Assembly (NCBI RefSeq): GCF_002946355.1
Contig: NZ_PKOZ01000003.1
Location: 179,322-243,321 of the forward strand
Direction of reading: 5' to 3'
From: Pradoshia eiseniae
Lineage (GTDB): Bacteria; Bacillota; Bacilli; Bacillales; Pradoshiaceae
DNA length: 64,000 nucleotides
Part shown: positions 46,288-57,247 of the stretch, piece after piece
How positions within the stretch are numbered: position 1 is the first letter of the stretch
Layout: every line of letters starts with the position of its first letter
Made by a program: the position numbers and the translations under genes
The notes under the pieces: model-generated
Told to the model about the DNA's origin: nothing
What the model saw: only the letters and a program-made list of their open reading frames with translations
Database searches by the model: none

Positions 46288-46315
46288 CATCATATGACCA
46301 ATTCCTTGAGGGGTG
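46288..46315 (-). promoter_or_regulatory. Possible SigmaK promoter for dpaAB
   Basis: On the minus strand CACC (46312-46315), then CATATGATG (46288-46296), close to the SigmaK pattern ACM...CATANNNTA with about 15-nt spacing. SigmaK control of this operon is known in B. subtilis; this particular match is weak. Confidence 0.3.
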
Positions 46316-46331
46316 CTATGTATAGATAAAC

Positions 46332-46358
46332 AAAAAAAACGCCTATCGGCGTTTTTTT
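46332..46358 (-). terminator. Intrinsic terminator after ymxH
   Basis: A 9-bp stem AAAAACGCC/GGCGTTTTT with a GATA tetraloop and T run on the minus strand; it is symmetric enough to work in both directions. Confidence 0.9.
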
Positions 46359-46370
46359 GGGAAATTCAAT

Positions 46371-46628
46371 TCAGTCAACTTGAAAATCTCCATTTGCAGG
46401 GATATCAATAATGATCATATCCGTGCCGATTTTTTGAATATGTGTCCAAGGTACCCTTACCTCATTGCCATGCTTTCTGAAACCGAACCATTTGCCAGAA
46501 GGAATAATCAAAGCGGTAATCTGGCCAGTTAATTCATTGATTTCAAAATCAGTCTGACCAAGCACTCCCAGCCTTTCCGCTCGCTTCACATCGACGATTT
46601 CCTTCCCGCTTAATTCACTTAGCTTCAT
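46371..46628 (-). CDS. ymxH: YlmC/YmxH family sporulation protein (PRC-barrel)
   Basis: An 85-residue small beta-rich PRC-barrel protein (MKLSELSGKEIVDVKRAERLG, then GWxF-like GKWFGFRKHGNEVRVPWTHIQKIGTDMIIID). The family is limited to spore formers; its precise role is unknown. It is conserved between mlpA and dpaA in Bacillus. It has its own terminator and a short AGAAGG site before the ATG. Confidence 0.92.
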   Translation of the reverse strand: MKLSELSGKEIVDVKRAERLGVLGQTDFEINELTGQITALIIPSGKWFGFRKHGNEVRVPWTHIQKIGTDMIIIDIPANGDFQVD

Positions 46629-46736
46629 GCTTTACCTTCTTTCTGCAAAAGAATAGTTTATATATAATCTATATGGCATTCATGCTTGTTTAGAAGCGGT
46701 TTTCGCAGATGAATCTTTGAGGGAGGTTTATGAGCA

Positions 46737-46776
46737 TAAAAAAGCGGCTGCCCTGGCTAATGTAGACCGGGCAGCC
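46737..46776 (-). terminator. Intrinsic terminator after mlpA
   Basis: An 8-bp GC-rich stem GGCTGCCC/GGGCAGCC followed on the minus strand by CGC and a T run. Confidence 0.85.
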
Positions 46777-46795
46777 TGCTAAATAAGCGGCTATA

Positions 46796-48025
46796 TTATA
46801 AATTCCATGTATCCTGAGGTCCAATAAGCGCCGCAGCATAAGGACCCTTAAATACATCCTCAATACATTGATTCACACTGTCAATTGATGCCTTATCAAT
46901 TAACTCAACAATGTCATCAAGAGAGCGATGCCGTCCTAATAAAAGCTCATTCTTGCCGTTTCGGCTCATTCGGCTATTTGTGCTTTCTAAGCTTAGCATC
47001 AGGCTGCCTTTCAGCTGCTCCTTTGAATTTTCAAGTTCTTTCGTCGTAATTCCCTCACGCGAGATTAGATCGAGTGTAGATTGAATAGTTGAGAAGAGCT
47101 CATTTACCTGATTAGCACCAGTACCGCCATACAGGACGACAAGTCCATTATCCTGATAAGATGTGTGGTAGGAATATACGCTATAAGCAAGACCCCGCTC
47201 CTCCCTTACACTTTGGAAGAGACGGCTGCTCATAGAGCCTCCAAGTACATTGTTCAAGATAATTAAGCTATAGACATTTTCATGACCGACATCATAACCG
47301 TTATAGCCAAGACATAAGTGGGATTGCTCTGTGTCCTTTTTCCTGACCAGCTTATTTGCATGGAAGGATGGCTTTTCAAGTTCCGGACGGGCCTTCCCGC
47401 CCTCGTACTGGCCAAATAATTTTTCAACCTGCTTGATGAATGCATCAGTCACATTTCCGGCAACTGAAATGACCACCTTATCAGGCGTATAATGATCATA
47501 GACATATTGCTTTAACGTATCAGTTGTAATCGTTTCGAGCACTTCTTCTGTTCCAAGAATCGGATAACCAAGCGGATGCTTCTCAAATACTGCTTGGCTC
47601 AAAAGGTCATGAACAATATCGTCAGGTGTATCTTCATACATCTTAATCTCTTCGCAAACAACATTCTTTTCTTTCTTCAGCTCTTCTGAAGCAAAAGTTG
47701 AATTGAAGAACATGTCTCCAAGCACATCAAGGGCATAGGTAGCATGATTATCAAGGACTTTTGCATAATAGCAAGTATATTCCTTAGAAGTAAAGGCATT
47801 AACCTGCCCGCCAATCCGGTCAAATGACTCAGCGATTTCCTTAGCTGTGCGTGTTGTCGTCCCCTTGAAGAACATATGCTCCAAGAAATGAGAAATACCA
47901 TTATTGCTTGGTCCTTCATTTCGAGATCCAGTTTTTATCCATATGCCAATCGCTACTGAGCGAACGGTCGGAATGGGTTCCAATACGATGCGAACTCCAT
48001 TTTGACATGTATATTTAGTGATCAA
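46796..48025 (-). CDS. mlpA: M16 family zinc peptidase MlpA (YmxG)
   Basis: A 409-residue pitrilysin-family protein resembling the mitochondrial processing-peptidase beta subunit. The zinc motif is intact: HFLEHMFFKGT (HxxEH, about residues 48-52), with the downstream Glu in the EEIKMYEDTPDD helix. The C-terminal M16 domain has the NNVLGGSMSSRLFQSVREERGLAYSVYSYH segment. In B. subtilis MlpA is linked to control of extracellular protease production. The start is TTG, eight bases after GGAGG. It sits between ylxY and ymxH, as expected. Confidence 0.95.
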   Translation of the reverse strand: MITKYTCQNGVRIVLEPIPTVRSVAIGIWIKTGSRNEGPSNNGISHFLEHMFFKGTTTRTAKEIAESFDRIGGQVNAFTSKEYTCYYAKVLDNHATYALDVLGDMFFNSTFASEELKKEKNVVCEEIKMYEDTPDDIVHDLLSQAVFEKHPLGYPILGTEEVLETITTDTLKQYVYDHYTPDKVVISVAGNVTDAFIKQVEKLFGQYEGGKARPELEKPSFHANKLVRKKDTEQSHLCLGYNGYDVGHENVYSLIILNNVLGGSMSSRLFQSVREERGLAYSVYSYHTSYQDNGLVVLYGGTGANQVNELFSTIQSTLDLISREGITTKELENSKEQLKGSLMLSLESTNSRMSRNGKNELLLGRHRSLDDIVELIDKASIDSVNQCIEDVFKGPYAAALIGPQDTWNL

Positions 48026-48124
48026 AGATTCTTCCTCCTATTCATGTTGCTCTTTATAACCATACCCATTATGTATGTACAAATCACCGTAAATTAGAGA
48101 ATACTTCCCTAATTGGGTAAGAAA

Positions 48125-49081
48125 TTATCGCTTGCTTCGGCTTTCAGAAAGTGCCTCGCCCACTGGCATAATCTTGTAATTTTTCTCTGTGGATGTGATT
48201 AAGGTCTCCAGTGATTTTGAAGTCGGGTCTGTCGGATGCATTAACACGAGAGCTCCATTATGAAGCTTTGTCACGACCCTGTTGATCAATTCCTCAGGGG
48301 CTGGTTTCCTCCAATCTACCGTATCTACCGTCCAGAGGATTGTTTCCATCCCCAAGCTGGCTGCCGCTTTGACAGTCGTATCATTAAAGCTTCCGCTTGG
48401 CGGTCCAAACAAAGCCGGTTTAACTCCTGTTACCTCTTGAATGACTTTATTTGTCTCCTCAATTTCCTTCACAGAGGCTTGCATCGAAAGGTTTTTCATA
48501 TCGGGATGTGTATAGGAATGATTGCCGAGCTCATGCCCTTCTTTGGCAATGGTTTTTGCCATCTCTGGGTTGTTCTTGACCCAACGTCCTTCAAGTACGA
48601 ACGTTGCCTTAATATGGTGCTTTTTTAATGTGTCTAACATGGAGCCTATATATTCGTTCCCCCAAGCCACATTAATAATAAAAGAAACAGAAGGCTTCTT
48701 AGGATTGGCCCTATAAATGGGCGATGGCGGCAAATCCTTTAGATGGACTGCAGGGGAGGTTTCCTTGAAAATAAGCAGCTTTTCGTTAAAAATACCCTTT
48801 GCTTTCATCCTTTTATAGGATTTATTCACATCAATTTCGATCCCATTGTACCCAGGCGTCTTTTTCCAAACACGGTCAATGACAGCATCGGCAGGCTTTT
48901 CATTATATTTTTCTGAAGCTTGTTGTATTTCTTCATACAAACGGTCATTAACAGAAACAAGCTTTGCCGGCTCTCTTTTTATGCCGGCGAGATAACTATC
49001 TGTCCATGGATTTTGCACCAACACCCATGATAAACCGCCGATGGTACATATTGCAAGAAATTGCGACATTTTTTTATTCAC
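48125..49081 (-). CDS. ylxY: Polysaccharide deacetylase-like protein YlxY
   Basis: 318 residues from a GTG at 49081 with AGGGGGG six bases upstream; an upstream ATG would add 28 non-hydrophobic residues ahead of the signal segment. An N-terminal membrane anchor or signal (about 6-22) precedes a NodB domain (about 125-310). The metal-binding HxxxH is present in GNHSYTHPDM, but the usual catalytic TFDDG motif reads INVAWGN and the RxP motif is FGPPSGS, so deacetylase activity is doubtful. This divergence is typical of YlxY. It acts at or outside the membrane; a role in the spore or wall is inferred. Confidence 0.9.
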   Translation of the reverse strand: MNKKMSQFLAICTIGGLSWVLVQNPWTDSYLAGIKREPAKLVSVNDRLYEEIQQASEKYNEKPADAVIDRVWKKTPGYNGIEIDVNKSYKRMKAKGIFNEKLLIFKETSPAVHLKDLPPSPIYRANPKKPSVSFIINVAWGNEYIGSMLDTLKKHHIKATFVLEGRWVKNNPEMAKTIAKEGHELGNHSYTHPDMKNLSMQASVKEIEETNKVIQEVTGVKPALFGPPSGSFNDTTVKAAASLGMETILWTVDTVDWRKPAPEELINRVVTKLHNGALVLMHPTDPTSKSLETLITSTEKNYKIMPVGEALSESRSKR

Positions 49082-49246
49082 GGTGTACTCCCCCCTATAA
49101 TGAGAATGTATGAGGGGATTGGACAGGTTAGAACTTCTCTTTAGCTTACATACTGGCATGAACATGCCCTGCTAATTCTGCCGCTGCCAAGGCCGGCTAT
49201 CTGAAGACTGGCTTTGAAGCCGCCCGATAATGCTCACGAGATGAAT

Positions 49247-49278
49247 GAAAAGGCTAGGAAACATGTGTCTCCTAGCCG
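49247..49278 (-). terminator. Intrinsic terminator after pnp
   Basis: An 11-bp stem GGCTAGGAGAC/GTTTCCTAGCC with one G-U, then TTTT on the minus strand. Confidence 0.82.
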
Positions 49279-49287
49279 TCAATTGCA

Positions 49288-51402
49288 TTACTGCTGTTCT
49301 GCTTTTTCTTTTTGTTCCTTCAAGACTGCTTTTCTTGAGAGATTTACTCTGCCTTGTCTGTCGATTTCTGTTACTTTGACAAGGATTTCGTCTCCAATCT
49401 TCACGACATCTTCAACTTTTCCGACACGTTCCTCAGCCAATTCAGAAATATGAACAAGTCCATCTTTTCCTTTAAAGATTTCGACGAAGCAGCCGAACTT
49501 CTCAATGCGCTTAACGGTACCTAGATACATTTGGCCAACTTCAACCTCACGTACGATGTCTTCGATGATGCTTTTCGCTTTTTCGTTCATCTCTTGGTTG
49601 GTAGAAGCGATATAGACTGTTCCATCTTGCTCAATATCAATCTTAACACCGGTCTCTTCGATGATTTTATTGATTTGTTTTCCGCTTGGTCCAATAACAT
49701 CCCGAATTTTATCCGGCTTGATGGTCATAGTCAAGATCTTCGGAGCATATTGAGAAAGCTGTTCACGCGGCTCATCAAGCGTGCTCATTAAGTGCTCAAG
49801 AATATGATTGCGTCCTTTTTGAGCTTGCATAAGAGCTTCTTCCAAAATCTCGCGCGTAAGTCCAGCAATCTTGATATCCATCTGCAAGGCTGTAACACCT
49901 TTTTTCGTTCCTGCTACTTTGAAGTCCATATCGCCAAGGTGATCTTCCATTCCTTGAATGTCAGATAGGACAGTATAATGTTCACCTTGCTTGATCAGAC
50001 CCATAGCGATTCCAGCAACTGGGGCTTTAATCGGAACACCAGCATCCATTAGGGCTAATGTGCTTGCGCAAATACTAGCTTGTGACGTGGAGCCGTTGGA
50101 TTCAAGCACCTCTGACACAAGACGAATTGTGTAAGGGAAATCATTTTCGTTCGGGATAACAGGCTCAAGAGCACGTTCACCCAATGCTCCATGTCCGATC
50201 TCACGTCTGCCCGGTCCTCTGATAGGTCCAGTTTCACCAACAGAGAAATGCGGGAAGTTGTAGTGGTGCATGAAGCGTTTTGATTCCTCAAGGCCAAGGC
50301 CGTCAAGAATTTGAACGTCTCCCAGAGCCCCTAGCGTCGCGATAGAAAGCGCCTGAGTCTGTCCGCGAGTAAATAGTCCAGAGCCGTGTGTACGAGGCAA
50401 CAGACCAACTTCAGATGAAAGCGGACGAATCTCTTCCGGGTTTCTTCCGTCTGGACGAACCTTTTCTTCCGTAATTAAACGGCGTACTTCATCCTTCACT
50501 AATTTGCTGAGGATTTCTTTTACTTGCTTAACCGTATCCTCATCAGCTTCTCTTTCTTCAAATACAGCAAGAACCTTCTCTTTTACTGCAGTAATGGCAT
50601 CCTCACGCGCATGCTTTTCCTGAACCTGAACCGCTGCGTTCATTTCCTCCAGGCACATGCCTTTAACTTCTTCCACTAAAGCTTGATCTAGTTCATAAAG
50701 AACGATCTCGCGCTTTTCTTTTCCGACAGCTTCAACGATTTCCTGCTGGAATTTAATCAATTTCTTGATTTCTTCATGTCCAAACATAATTGCCTCAAGC
50801 ATTGTTTCTTCCGGCACTTCATCTGCTCCAGCTTCAACCATATTGATGGCATCCATTGTTCCGGCAACTGTCAAGTGAATATCACTCTTCTCAAGCTGCT
50901 CAATTGTCGGGTTAATAACGAATTCATCATTCACGCGGCCAACGATAACACCTGCAATCGGGCCTTCGAATGGAATGTCTGATACACATAAAGCAAGGGA
51001 AGAACCAAACATAGCAGCCATTTCAGTCGGGCAATCCTGATCGACTGATAAAACCATGCTGACCACTTGAACGTCATTTCTGAATCCATCCGCGAATAGC
51101 GGGCGAATTGGACGGTCAATCAGACGGCTTGTTAATACAGCCTTTTCACTCGGTCTGCCCTCTCTTTTAATAAATCCTCCAGGGATTTTTCCTACTGCAT
51201 ACAATTTTTCTTCATAACTTACGGTTAATGGGAAGAAATCAAGATTCTTCGGTTCTTTTGACGCAACGGCTGTGCTTAATACTGCCGAGTCGCCATAACG
51301 AATTAAGGCAGCGCCATTAGCCTGCTTTGCTAATTGGCCAATTTCTACCGTCAATGGACGGCCTGCCCAATCTAAAGAAAATGTGCGTTTTGTTTGCTCC
51401 AT
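49288..51402 (-). CDS. pnp: Polynucleotide phosphorylase (PNPase)
   Basis: 704 residues from the ATG at 51402 ([15 protein letters not shown]), supported by AGAGGAG. There are two RNase PH domains (about 10-225 and 315-540; [21 protein letters not shown]-type active-site region: [20 protein letters not shown]), then a KH domain ([15 protein letters not shown]) and an S1 domain ([29 protein letters not shown]). It is a 3'-5' phosphorolytic exoribonuclease that trims mRNAs and works with RNase Y. It follows rpsO, as in most bacteria, after the rpsO terminator. Confidence 0.99.
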   Translation of the reverse strand: MEQTKRTFSLDWAGRPLTVEIGQLAKQANGAALIRYGDSAVLSTAVASKEPKNLDFFPLTVSYEEKLYAVGKIPGGFIKREGRPSEKAVLTSRLIDRPIRPLFADGFRNDVQVVSMVLSVDQDCPTEMAAMFGSSLALCVSDIPFEGPIAGVIVGRVNDEFVINPTIEQLEKSDIHLTVAGTMDAINMVEAGADEVPEETMLEAIMFGHEEIKKLIKFQQEIVEAVGKEKREIVLYELDQALVEEVKGMCLEEMNAAVQVQEKHAREDAITAVKEKVLAVFEEREADEDTVKQVKEILSKLVKDEVRRLITEEKVRPDGRNPEEIRPLSSEVGLLPRTHGSGLFTRGQTQALSIATLGALGDVQILDGLGLEESKRFMHHYNFPHFSVGETGPIRGPGRREIGHGALGERALEPVIPNENDFPYTIRLVSEVLESNGSTSQASICASTLALMDAGVPIKAPVAGIAMGLIKQGEHYTVLSDIQGMEDHLGDMDFKVAGTKKGVTALQMDIKIAGLTREILEEALMQAQKGRNHILEHLMSTLDEPREQLSQYAPKILTMTIKPDKIRDVIGPSGKQINKIIEETGVKIDIEQDGTVYIASTNQEMNEKAKSIIEDIVREVEVGQMYLGTVKRIEKFGCFVEIFKGKDGLVHISELAEERVGKVEDVVKIGDEILVKVTEIDRQGRVNLSRKAVLKEQKEKAEQQ

Positions 51403-51499
51403 TTCTTCAAAACTCCTCTCTACTGCGTTAACATACATAATTTATCCTAATATTTTGTCCTTGCAGACAAAAGTGGGATTTTAACACCAAATTACTATT

Positions 51500-51527
51500 A
51501 GTATACTCTATTATTGCCCAGTTTAAA
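51500..51527 (-). promoter_or_regulatory. Candidate SigmaA promoter for pnp
   Basis: On the minus strand TTTAAA (51522-51527), a 16-nt spacer and TATACT (51500-51505). The leader below it contains a small hairpin TTTTGTC/GGACAAAA (about 51453-51472). Confidence 0.45.
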
Positions 51528-51571
51528 AAGCTAAAGTGTCCACAAAGTGGGCTATTACCCTCTATGTATAA

Positions 51572-51599
51572 CAAAAAAGCGGGATAAATCCCGCTTTTT
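51572..51599 (-). terminator. Intrinsic terminator after rpsO
   Basis: A stem AAAAAGCGGGA/TCCCGCTTTTT with a short loop and T run on the minus strand. Confidence 0.92.
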
Positions 51600-51608
51600 C
51601 TGAGTAGA

Positions 51609-51990
<382 letters not shown>

Positions 51991-52003
51991 AAAAAGCAAG
52001 TAC

Positions 52004-52948
52004 TTAGAAGTTTTCGAAATATTCTATCGCACACTTTTTGTCTTTCTCGAGCTGTGCCACAAGAGCCTCAAGACCTTCAAACTTCTTCTCGTCTCGTATT
52101 CTTGTGTTCCACTCAATACAGACATCTTCACCATATATATTATCCTCGAAATCTAATAGATGGACCTCTACAGTCGGTATCTCATCCTTTACCGAATGGA
52201 AGGTAGGTTTATAGCCTACATTGCAAATACCATTATGCCAAGCGCCTTTTACGAGCATTCTAACGCAGTATACACCTACGCCAGGCAAGTAATAATCCTT
52301 GCCGACCTCAATATTGGCAGTTGGAAAGCCAAGCAGCCGTCCTCTCTTTTCACCGTCAATTACATGCCCCTTCACAGTGAATCCTCTACCAAGAAGGCGA
52401 GCGGTCTCTTCCATATTCCCGGCGAGAAGTTCCTTCCGTATTCTCGTAGAGCTTATTTTCTCAGCATCCAGCTCCTGTTTTGAAACGATTGTTTGTGCTA
52501 ATTTCCCTTCGGAATAATGCGGCAGATCCTCCATTGTTCCTTTACCGCGATGGCCGTATGTATAGTCAAATCCAGCCACGATATGCTTGGCATTCAGGGA
52601 GATTAAATATTTCTCAACGAAGGATTGAGGACTCAAACTCGCAAATTCCTTCGTGAAATGCACGATAAATAAATAGTCAATGCCCATTTGCTCGAGGAGC
52701 TCCACTTTTTCCTTCATGGGCGTAAGCTGCCTGACATGCTTGACTTCCTTGTTTAAAACGACAGAAGGATGAGGGTCAAATGTCATAACAGCGGTATGCA
52801 GTCCTTTTTCTTTTCCCGCTTCAATAGCCGTTTGGATGACTTTTTGGTGTCCGGCATGGACGCCGTCAAAATAGCCAAGCGCAATGGCCAATGGGGGAAA
52901 TTCATCCCCATTGAAAGCATGGGGATGATGAATATTGATTATTTCCAT
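52004..52948 (-). CDS. ribF: Bifunctional riboflavin kinase/FAD synthetase
   Basis: 314 residues from the ATG at 52948, seven bases after AAAGGGG. The N-terminal FAD synthetase (nucleotidyltransferase) domain has LALGYFDGVHAGHQK-like IALGYFDGVHAGHQKVI and the SSTRIRKEL motif. The C-terminal flavokinase domain has RLLGFPTANIEV and VCIEWNTRIRDEKKFEGLE. It converts riboflavin to FMN and FAD. It is the last gene of the truB-ribF end of the nusA-infB operon (B. subtilis name ribC). Confidence 0.98.
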   Translation of the reverse strand: MEIINIHHPHAFNGDEFPPLAIALGYFDGVHAGHQKVIQTAIEAGKEKGLHTAVMTFDPHPSVVLNKEVKHVRQLTPMKEKVELLEQMGIDYLFIVHFTKEFASLSPQSFVEKYLISLNAKHIVAGFDYTYGHRGKGTMEDLPHYSEGKLAQTIVSKQELDAEKISSTRIRKELLAGNMEETARLLGRGFTVKGHVIDGEKRGRLLGFPTANIEVGKDYYLPGVGVYCVRMLVKGAWHNGICNVGYKPTFHSVKDEIPTVEVHLLDFEDNIYGEDVCIEWNTRIRDEKKFEGLEALVAQLEKDKKCAIEYFENF

Positions 52949-52986
52949 AATGATTCCCCTTTTATCTAGTCTCCACAAATAGTTTA

Positions 52987-53913
52987 CTATACATTTGGAA
53001 TAACTTTAACAGGTTTGCATAACCCTTTCTTTTCCGGGTGGTGCTGATAAACAGCCAACAGCTTCTCTTGTTCATCCAATACGGCAAATGGGCTATTCAC
53101 ACCTTCGGCCATGAGATCGCGGACTGTCAGAACCGCTCCATTTTGAACTCTTCCTGCCAAAGCCGCTGACACGCTAATCCTCGGCAAATCCACTATTCCT
53201 TCTTCAATAGGTCTTAAAACCTCTTGGACTTCTCCCTTGCCGGCTAGCTCAGTCAATTCCTCTAAGCTGATTGCATCATCGAGGGTGAAGCGCGCTGACC
53301 TTGAGCGCACTAATTTAGACATATGCGCAGGAAAGCCTAATTGCTCCCCGATCATGCAGGATAAGGTCCTGATGTAGGTCCCTTTTCCGCAGGCAACCCG
53401 GAATTTGAATGAAATGGATTCACCTTCGAAAATATCCCGGCCATCTAAAAGTTCAATCTCATAGATTTGAACCTTTCTTGAAGGGATTTCGACTTCCTGG
53501 CCTTTAAGCGCATACTCATATAAGCGTTTCCCATTCACCTTAACGGCAGAATAAATCGGCGGCGTTTGGGTTATTTCCCCTGTAAGTGACTGCAGCACCT
53601 TCAGGATTTCCTCGCGCTTTATCCTCCTGTCCACTTTTTTCCGAGCGACGATATCGCCTGAGGCATCCTCTGTTGTCGTGGACCAGCCAAGCGTTACTTC
53701 CCCTATGTATTCCTTGCCGGCATCGGTAATATATTCAGCTACCCGGGTTGCTTTGCCAAGGCAAATCGGCAAAACGCCTGTCACGTCAGGGTCTAGTGTA
53801 CCTGTATGGCCGACCTTTTTCATCCTGAGGATTTTTCTCACCTTAATGATACAGTCGTGAGAGGTTGCCCCAGCTGGCTTATTCAGGATGAGGATTCCAT
53901 TTAATTCATTCAC
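52987..53913 (-). CDS. truB: tRNA pseudouridine-55 synthase
   Basis: A 308-residue TruB-type synthase. Motifs are GILILNKPAGATSHDC, the catalytic Asp in GHTGTLDPDVTGVLPICLGKATR, YSAVKVNGKRLYEYAL and a C-terminal PUA-like region. It makes pseudouridine 55 in the T loop of elongator tRNAs. The start appears to be GTG with a weak ribosome site, so translation may depend on coupling from rbfA 64 bases upstream. It is followed by ribF. Confidence 0.98.
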   Translation of the reverse strand: MNELNGILILNKPAGATSHDCIIKVRKILRMKKVGHTGTLDPDVTGVLPICLGKATRVAEYITDAGKEYIGEVTLGWSTTTEDASGDIVARKKVDRRIKREEILKVLQSLTGEITQTPPIYSAVKVNGKRLYEYALKGQEVEIPSRKVQIYEIELLDGRDIFEGESISFKFRVACGKGTYIRTLSCMIGEQLGFPAHMSKLVRSRSARFTLDDAISLEELTELAGKGEVQEVLRPIEEGIVDLPRISVSAALAGRVQNGAVLTVRDLMAEGVNSPFAVLDEQEKLLAVYQHHPEKKGLCKPVKVIPNV

Positions 53914-53977
53914 TTCATCACATCATTTCACAAAAAATTTCGCCCATAGAGAAAAGGGATAGACAAATATGTCTATC

Positions 53978-54337
53978 CTACTCTTCCTCATTCTTCTCTT
54001 CTTTATGAATTTGGTGGAGAAGGCTTTCGATTCGATTACCATAATCAATGGACTCGTCAAATTCAAACAATAATTCAGGTGTCTTGCGCAGACGAATTCG
54101 TTGTCCCAATTCTGACCGAATGAATCCTTTTGCTTTCTCTAAACCTTTGAGAGTGTCTGATCTCTTTTCAGCGTCTCCTAAAACAGAGATAAACACTTTC
54201 GCTTGCTGCAGGTCGCCAGATACTTCCACATCCGTGACCGTCACAAATCCTACCCTTGGGTCTTTCAGTTTGCGGCCGAGGATATCGCTAAGCTCTTTCT
54301 TCATTTGTTCCCCGACACGTGTCGATCTAAGGCTCAT
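53978..54337 (-). CDS. rbfA: Ribosome-binding factor A
   Basis: 119 residues with a KH-type RbfA fold ([48 protein letters not shown], then [27 protein letters not shown]). It assists late maturation of the 30S subunit and cold adaptation. It is 12 bases after ylxP in the operon; the C-terminal tail is acidic. Confidence 0.98.
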   Translation of the reverse strand: MSLRSTRVGEQMKKELSDILGRKLKDPRVGFVTVTDVEVSGDLQQAKVFISVLGDAEKRSDTLKGLEKAKGFIRSELGQRIRLRKTPELLFEFDESIDYGNRIESLLHQIHKEEKNEEE

Positions 54338-54349
54338 ATTCTCACCTCT

Positions 54350-54628
54350 TTAAAACCATTCTATTGATGTAAGCGTTCGTTCGATTTCAGGAAAAGAATC
54401 CAAGTAGGCAATCGCCTTTTGCAATTCTTTTTCTGTTGCGGCCTTAGAGGAAGAGACAACGACGATAGCAATTACCGTTCGCTGCCACGTATCCTGAAAG
54501 TCCACCTCTGCGACAGAAGTATTGAATTTCTGTTTCAGCCGTGTTATGACTCTTTGCAGAACGGCTCTTTTTTCCTTCAATGAATGCACATCAGGAATCA
54601 GACATTCACATTCCGCGGCGCCAATCAT
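54350..54628 (-). CDS. ylxP: YlxP family protein (DUF503)
   Basis: A 92-residue small protein ([41 protein letters not shown]), conserved between infB and rbfA in Gram-positives. A ferredoxin-like fold and a role in ribosome biogenesis are suspected from context only. It overlaps the infB stop by 4 bases, which implies coupled translation. Confidence 0.93.
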   Translation of the reverse strand: MIGAAECECLIPDVHSLKEKRAVLQRVITRLKQKFNTSVAEVDFQDTWQRTVIAIVVVSSSKAATEKELQKAIAYLDSFPEIERTLTSIEWF

Positions 54629-56916
54629 GCTCGCTTAATTTCTTCCATTACATATGCCTCAATGACGTCGCCTTCTTTAATATCATTGAAGTTCTTAATT
54701 GTGATACCACATTCATATCCTTGTGAAACTTCCTTCACATCGTCCTTAAAGCGCTTGAGTGTATCCAGCTCACCTTCAAAGATAACGATGCCTTCACGGA
54801 TAAGGCGAATACCGCTATTACGTGTAATTTTGCCGTCTGTTACATAGCTTCCGGCAATTGTTCCGACCTTAGAAATCTTGATTGTTTGGCGAACTTCTGC
54901 TTGGCCGATTACTTTTTCTTCGAATTCAGGATCAAGCATCCCTTTCATTGCCGCTTCGATTTCTTCAATCGCTTTATAAATGATACGGTGTAAGCGTACA
55001 TCCACTTTCTCGGATTCAGCCGCACGTTTAGCATTCACATCAGGTCTAACGTTAAAGCCGATAACAATCGCATTCGATGCCGCAGCAAGGATGATATCAG
55101 ACTCCGTGATGGCACCTACGCCAGCATGGATGATTTTTACCTTCACGCCTTCAACTTCAATTTTTTGAAGGGAAGCAGCGACGGCTTCGACAGATCCTTG
55201 TACGTCACCTTTTACGATGATGTTAATTTCTTTTACTTCACCTTGCTTAAGCTGATCAAACAAGTTTTCAAGTGTAACACGGGAGCTTTCATTACGAGAC
55301 GCAAGAATTTGCTTTTGCGCACGTGCTTCCCCGACTTGACGAGCTGTTTTCTCATCAGCGAATACGACAAAACGGTCTCCGGCTTGAGGCACTTCATTCA
55401 AACCAGTGATTTCAATCGGTGTAGATGGACCAGCTTCCTTCACACGGCGGCCAAGGTCGTTGACCATAGCACGTACTTTACCGAAAGTATCGCCGACAAC
55501 GATTGGATCACCGATGCGAAGTGTACCGTTTTGCACTAATAGAGTCGCAACAGAGCCACGGCCTTTGTCAAGCTCAGCTTCAATGACCGTACCAATCGCT
55601 TTGCGGTTAGGATTCGCTTTATATTCATTTACCTCACTGACAAGTAAAATCATTTCAAGCAATTGATCGATTCCTTCGCCTTTTTTTGCAGACATTGGAA
55701 CAAAGATAGTATCCCCGCCCCACTCTTCCGGTACTAGGCCATTTTCTACCAGCTCTTGTTTTACACGATCAGGATTTGCGCCCTCTTTATCCATCTTGTT
55801 GACCGCTACGATAATTGGCACCTCAGCAGCTTTTGCATGGTTGATCGCTTCAATTGTTTGCGGCATAACACCGTCATCAGCTGCAACGACAATAATGGTG
55901 ATATCTGTTACTTGAGCTCCGCGGGCACGCATTGTTGTAAACGCGGCATGTCCTGGTGTATCAAGGAAGGTGATCGCTTTGCCGTCAACCTCTACTTGGT
56001 AGGCACCGATATGCTGGGTAATACCGCCAGCTTCGCCTTCAGTTACCTTTGTATTACGAATAGCATCAAGCAACGTCGTTTTACCATGGTCAACATGCCC
56101 CATGATCGTTACAACCGCTGGACGTTCTACTGTGTTTTCTTCTGGGTTTTCGTCTTCTGCGATAACCGCTTCAAGATCGGTTACGTCTACTTTGATGATT
56201 TCTTCTACTTCTACACCGTAATCTGCGCAGATTAATTCAATCGCATCCTTATCCAACTCTTGGTTAATGGTTGCCATTACACCAAGCATGAATAATTTTT
56301 TGATGATTTCGCTCGGTTCACGATAAATCTTTTTACTCAATTCAAGGACAGAAAGAGATTCTGTAAACGTAATTTTTTCTGGTAATTCACGTTCTTTCCT
56401 TGGTGTCGGCTGATGCTGAGATTTATTTTGATGGCGTTGGTTGCCACGCTTGTTTTTATTATTTCTATTATTTTTGAAGTTTCCTCTTCTTTGATTATCT
56501 TGCACGCTTTTTTTCCCTTCATTACCCTTAGTTGCCGGTTTATTCTTTGTATTTTGATTTGAGTTCTGGCTGTTTCTTCCCCCAGATTGGGTTTGCTTTT
56601 GACCTTGCGCCGTACTAGTGGATGGCCTTGGGTTTCCTTGCCCTCCACGATTTTGCTGCGGTCTATTCTGTTGCCCGTTCTGATTCACTCGGTTTTGGTT
56701 CTGGTGTTGATTGTTTCTAGCTGGTGCAGCATTCGTTGAAGGCTGTGATTTAGCCGGAGCAGGGTTAAATAATTTCTCAAGCCTCTCAACAGCATTATCC
56801 TCTAAAGCGGTCATATGGTTACTGACCTCGATCCCCATATCCTTCAATTTATTAATCACTACTTTACTAGATACATTGTTCTTCTTCGCGTATTCATATA
56901 CACGTACTTTACCCAT
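54625..56916 (-). CDS. infB: Translation initiation factor IF-2
   Basis: 763 residues. The N-terminal IF2N region ([32 protein letters not shown]) is followed by a long, low-complexity Gln/Asn/Arg-rich linker (about 55-175) and a second IF2N (about 180-235). The G domain then has G1 [11 protein letters not shown]3 DTPGHAAF and G4 NKMDKE, followed by domains II-IV. It positions initiator tRNA on the ribosome in a GTP-dependent way. The Asn/Gln-rich linker makes it longer than the B. subtilis protein. GGGGGTGAAGG precedes the ATG. Confidence 0.99.
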   Translation of the reverse strand: MGKVRVYEYAKKNNVSSKVVINKLKDMGIEVSNHMTALEDNAVERLEKLFNPAPAKSQPSTNAAPARNNQHQNQNRVNQNGQQNRPQQNRGGQGNPRPSTSTAQGQKQTQSGGRNSQNSNQNTKNKPATKGNEGKKSVQDNQRRGNFKNNRNNKNKRGNQRHQNKSQHQPTPRKERELPEKITFTESLSVLELSKKIYREPSEIIKKLFMLGVMATINQELDKDAIELICADYGVEVEEIIKVDVTDLEAVIAEDENPEENTVERPAVVTIMGHVDHGKTTLLDAIRNTKVTEGEAGGITQHIGAYQVEVDGKAITFLDTPGHAAFTTMRARGAQVTDITIIVVAADDGVMPQTIEAINHAKAAEVPIIVAVNKMDKEGANPDRVKQELVENGLVPEEWGGDTIFVPMSAKKGEGIDQLLEMILLVSEVNEYKANPNRKAIGTVIEAELDKGRGSVATLLVQNGTLRIGDPIVVGDTFGKVRAMVNDLGRRVKEAGPSTPIEITGLNEVPQAGDRFVVFADEKTARQVGEARAQKQILASRNESSRVTLENLFDQLKQGEVKEINIIVKGDVQGSVEAVAASLQKIEVEGVKVKIIHAGVGAITESDIILAAASNAIVIGFNVRPDVNAKRAAESEKVDVRLHRIIYKAIEEIEAAMKGMLDPEFEEKVIGQAEVRQTIKISKVGTIAGSYVTDGKITRNSGIRLIREGIVIFEGELDTLKRFKDDVKEVSQGYECGITIKNFNDIKEGDVIEAYVMEEIKRA

Positions 56917-56935
56917 TCCTTCACCCCCGAATTAG

Positions 56936-57247
56936 TTAATCGAGCAAGGAGTTTAATTTCTGTGCAAATCCCTCATCTTGTATAGAGACTACCACTCTCG
57001 CTTCTTTTCCAATCGCTTCACCAAGAATGGAGCGATTTTCAACCTTTCGAAGCGGCACTCCATAAAAATGACATTTGTCGGTGATTTTCTTTTCCGTATT
57101 AGCAGAAGCATCCTTGGATAACAAGACTAATTTCGCCCTATTGGCGCGAATTTCTTTTACAACCAATTCTTCCCCGGAAATAACTTTTCTCGCTCGATAT
57201 GCAAGTCCCAAAAGGGACATCCATTTCTTTTCATTCATTGTCGTCAT
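56936..57247 (-). CDS. ylxQ: YlxQ, L7Ae-family RNA-binding protein
   Basis: A 103-residue protein of the ribosomal L7Ae/L30e fold ([49 protein letters not shown]). Such proteins bind kink-turns in RNA; the exact target of YlxQ is not established. Its start overlaps the preceding gene by 4 bases. The conserved operon position is between ylxR and infB. Confidence 0.95.
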   Translation of the reverse strand: MTTMNEKKWMSLLGLAYRARKVISGEELVVKEIRANRAKLVLLSKDASANTEKKITDKCHFYGVPLRKVENRSILGEAIGKEARVVVSIQDEGFAQKLNSLLD

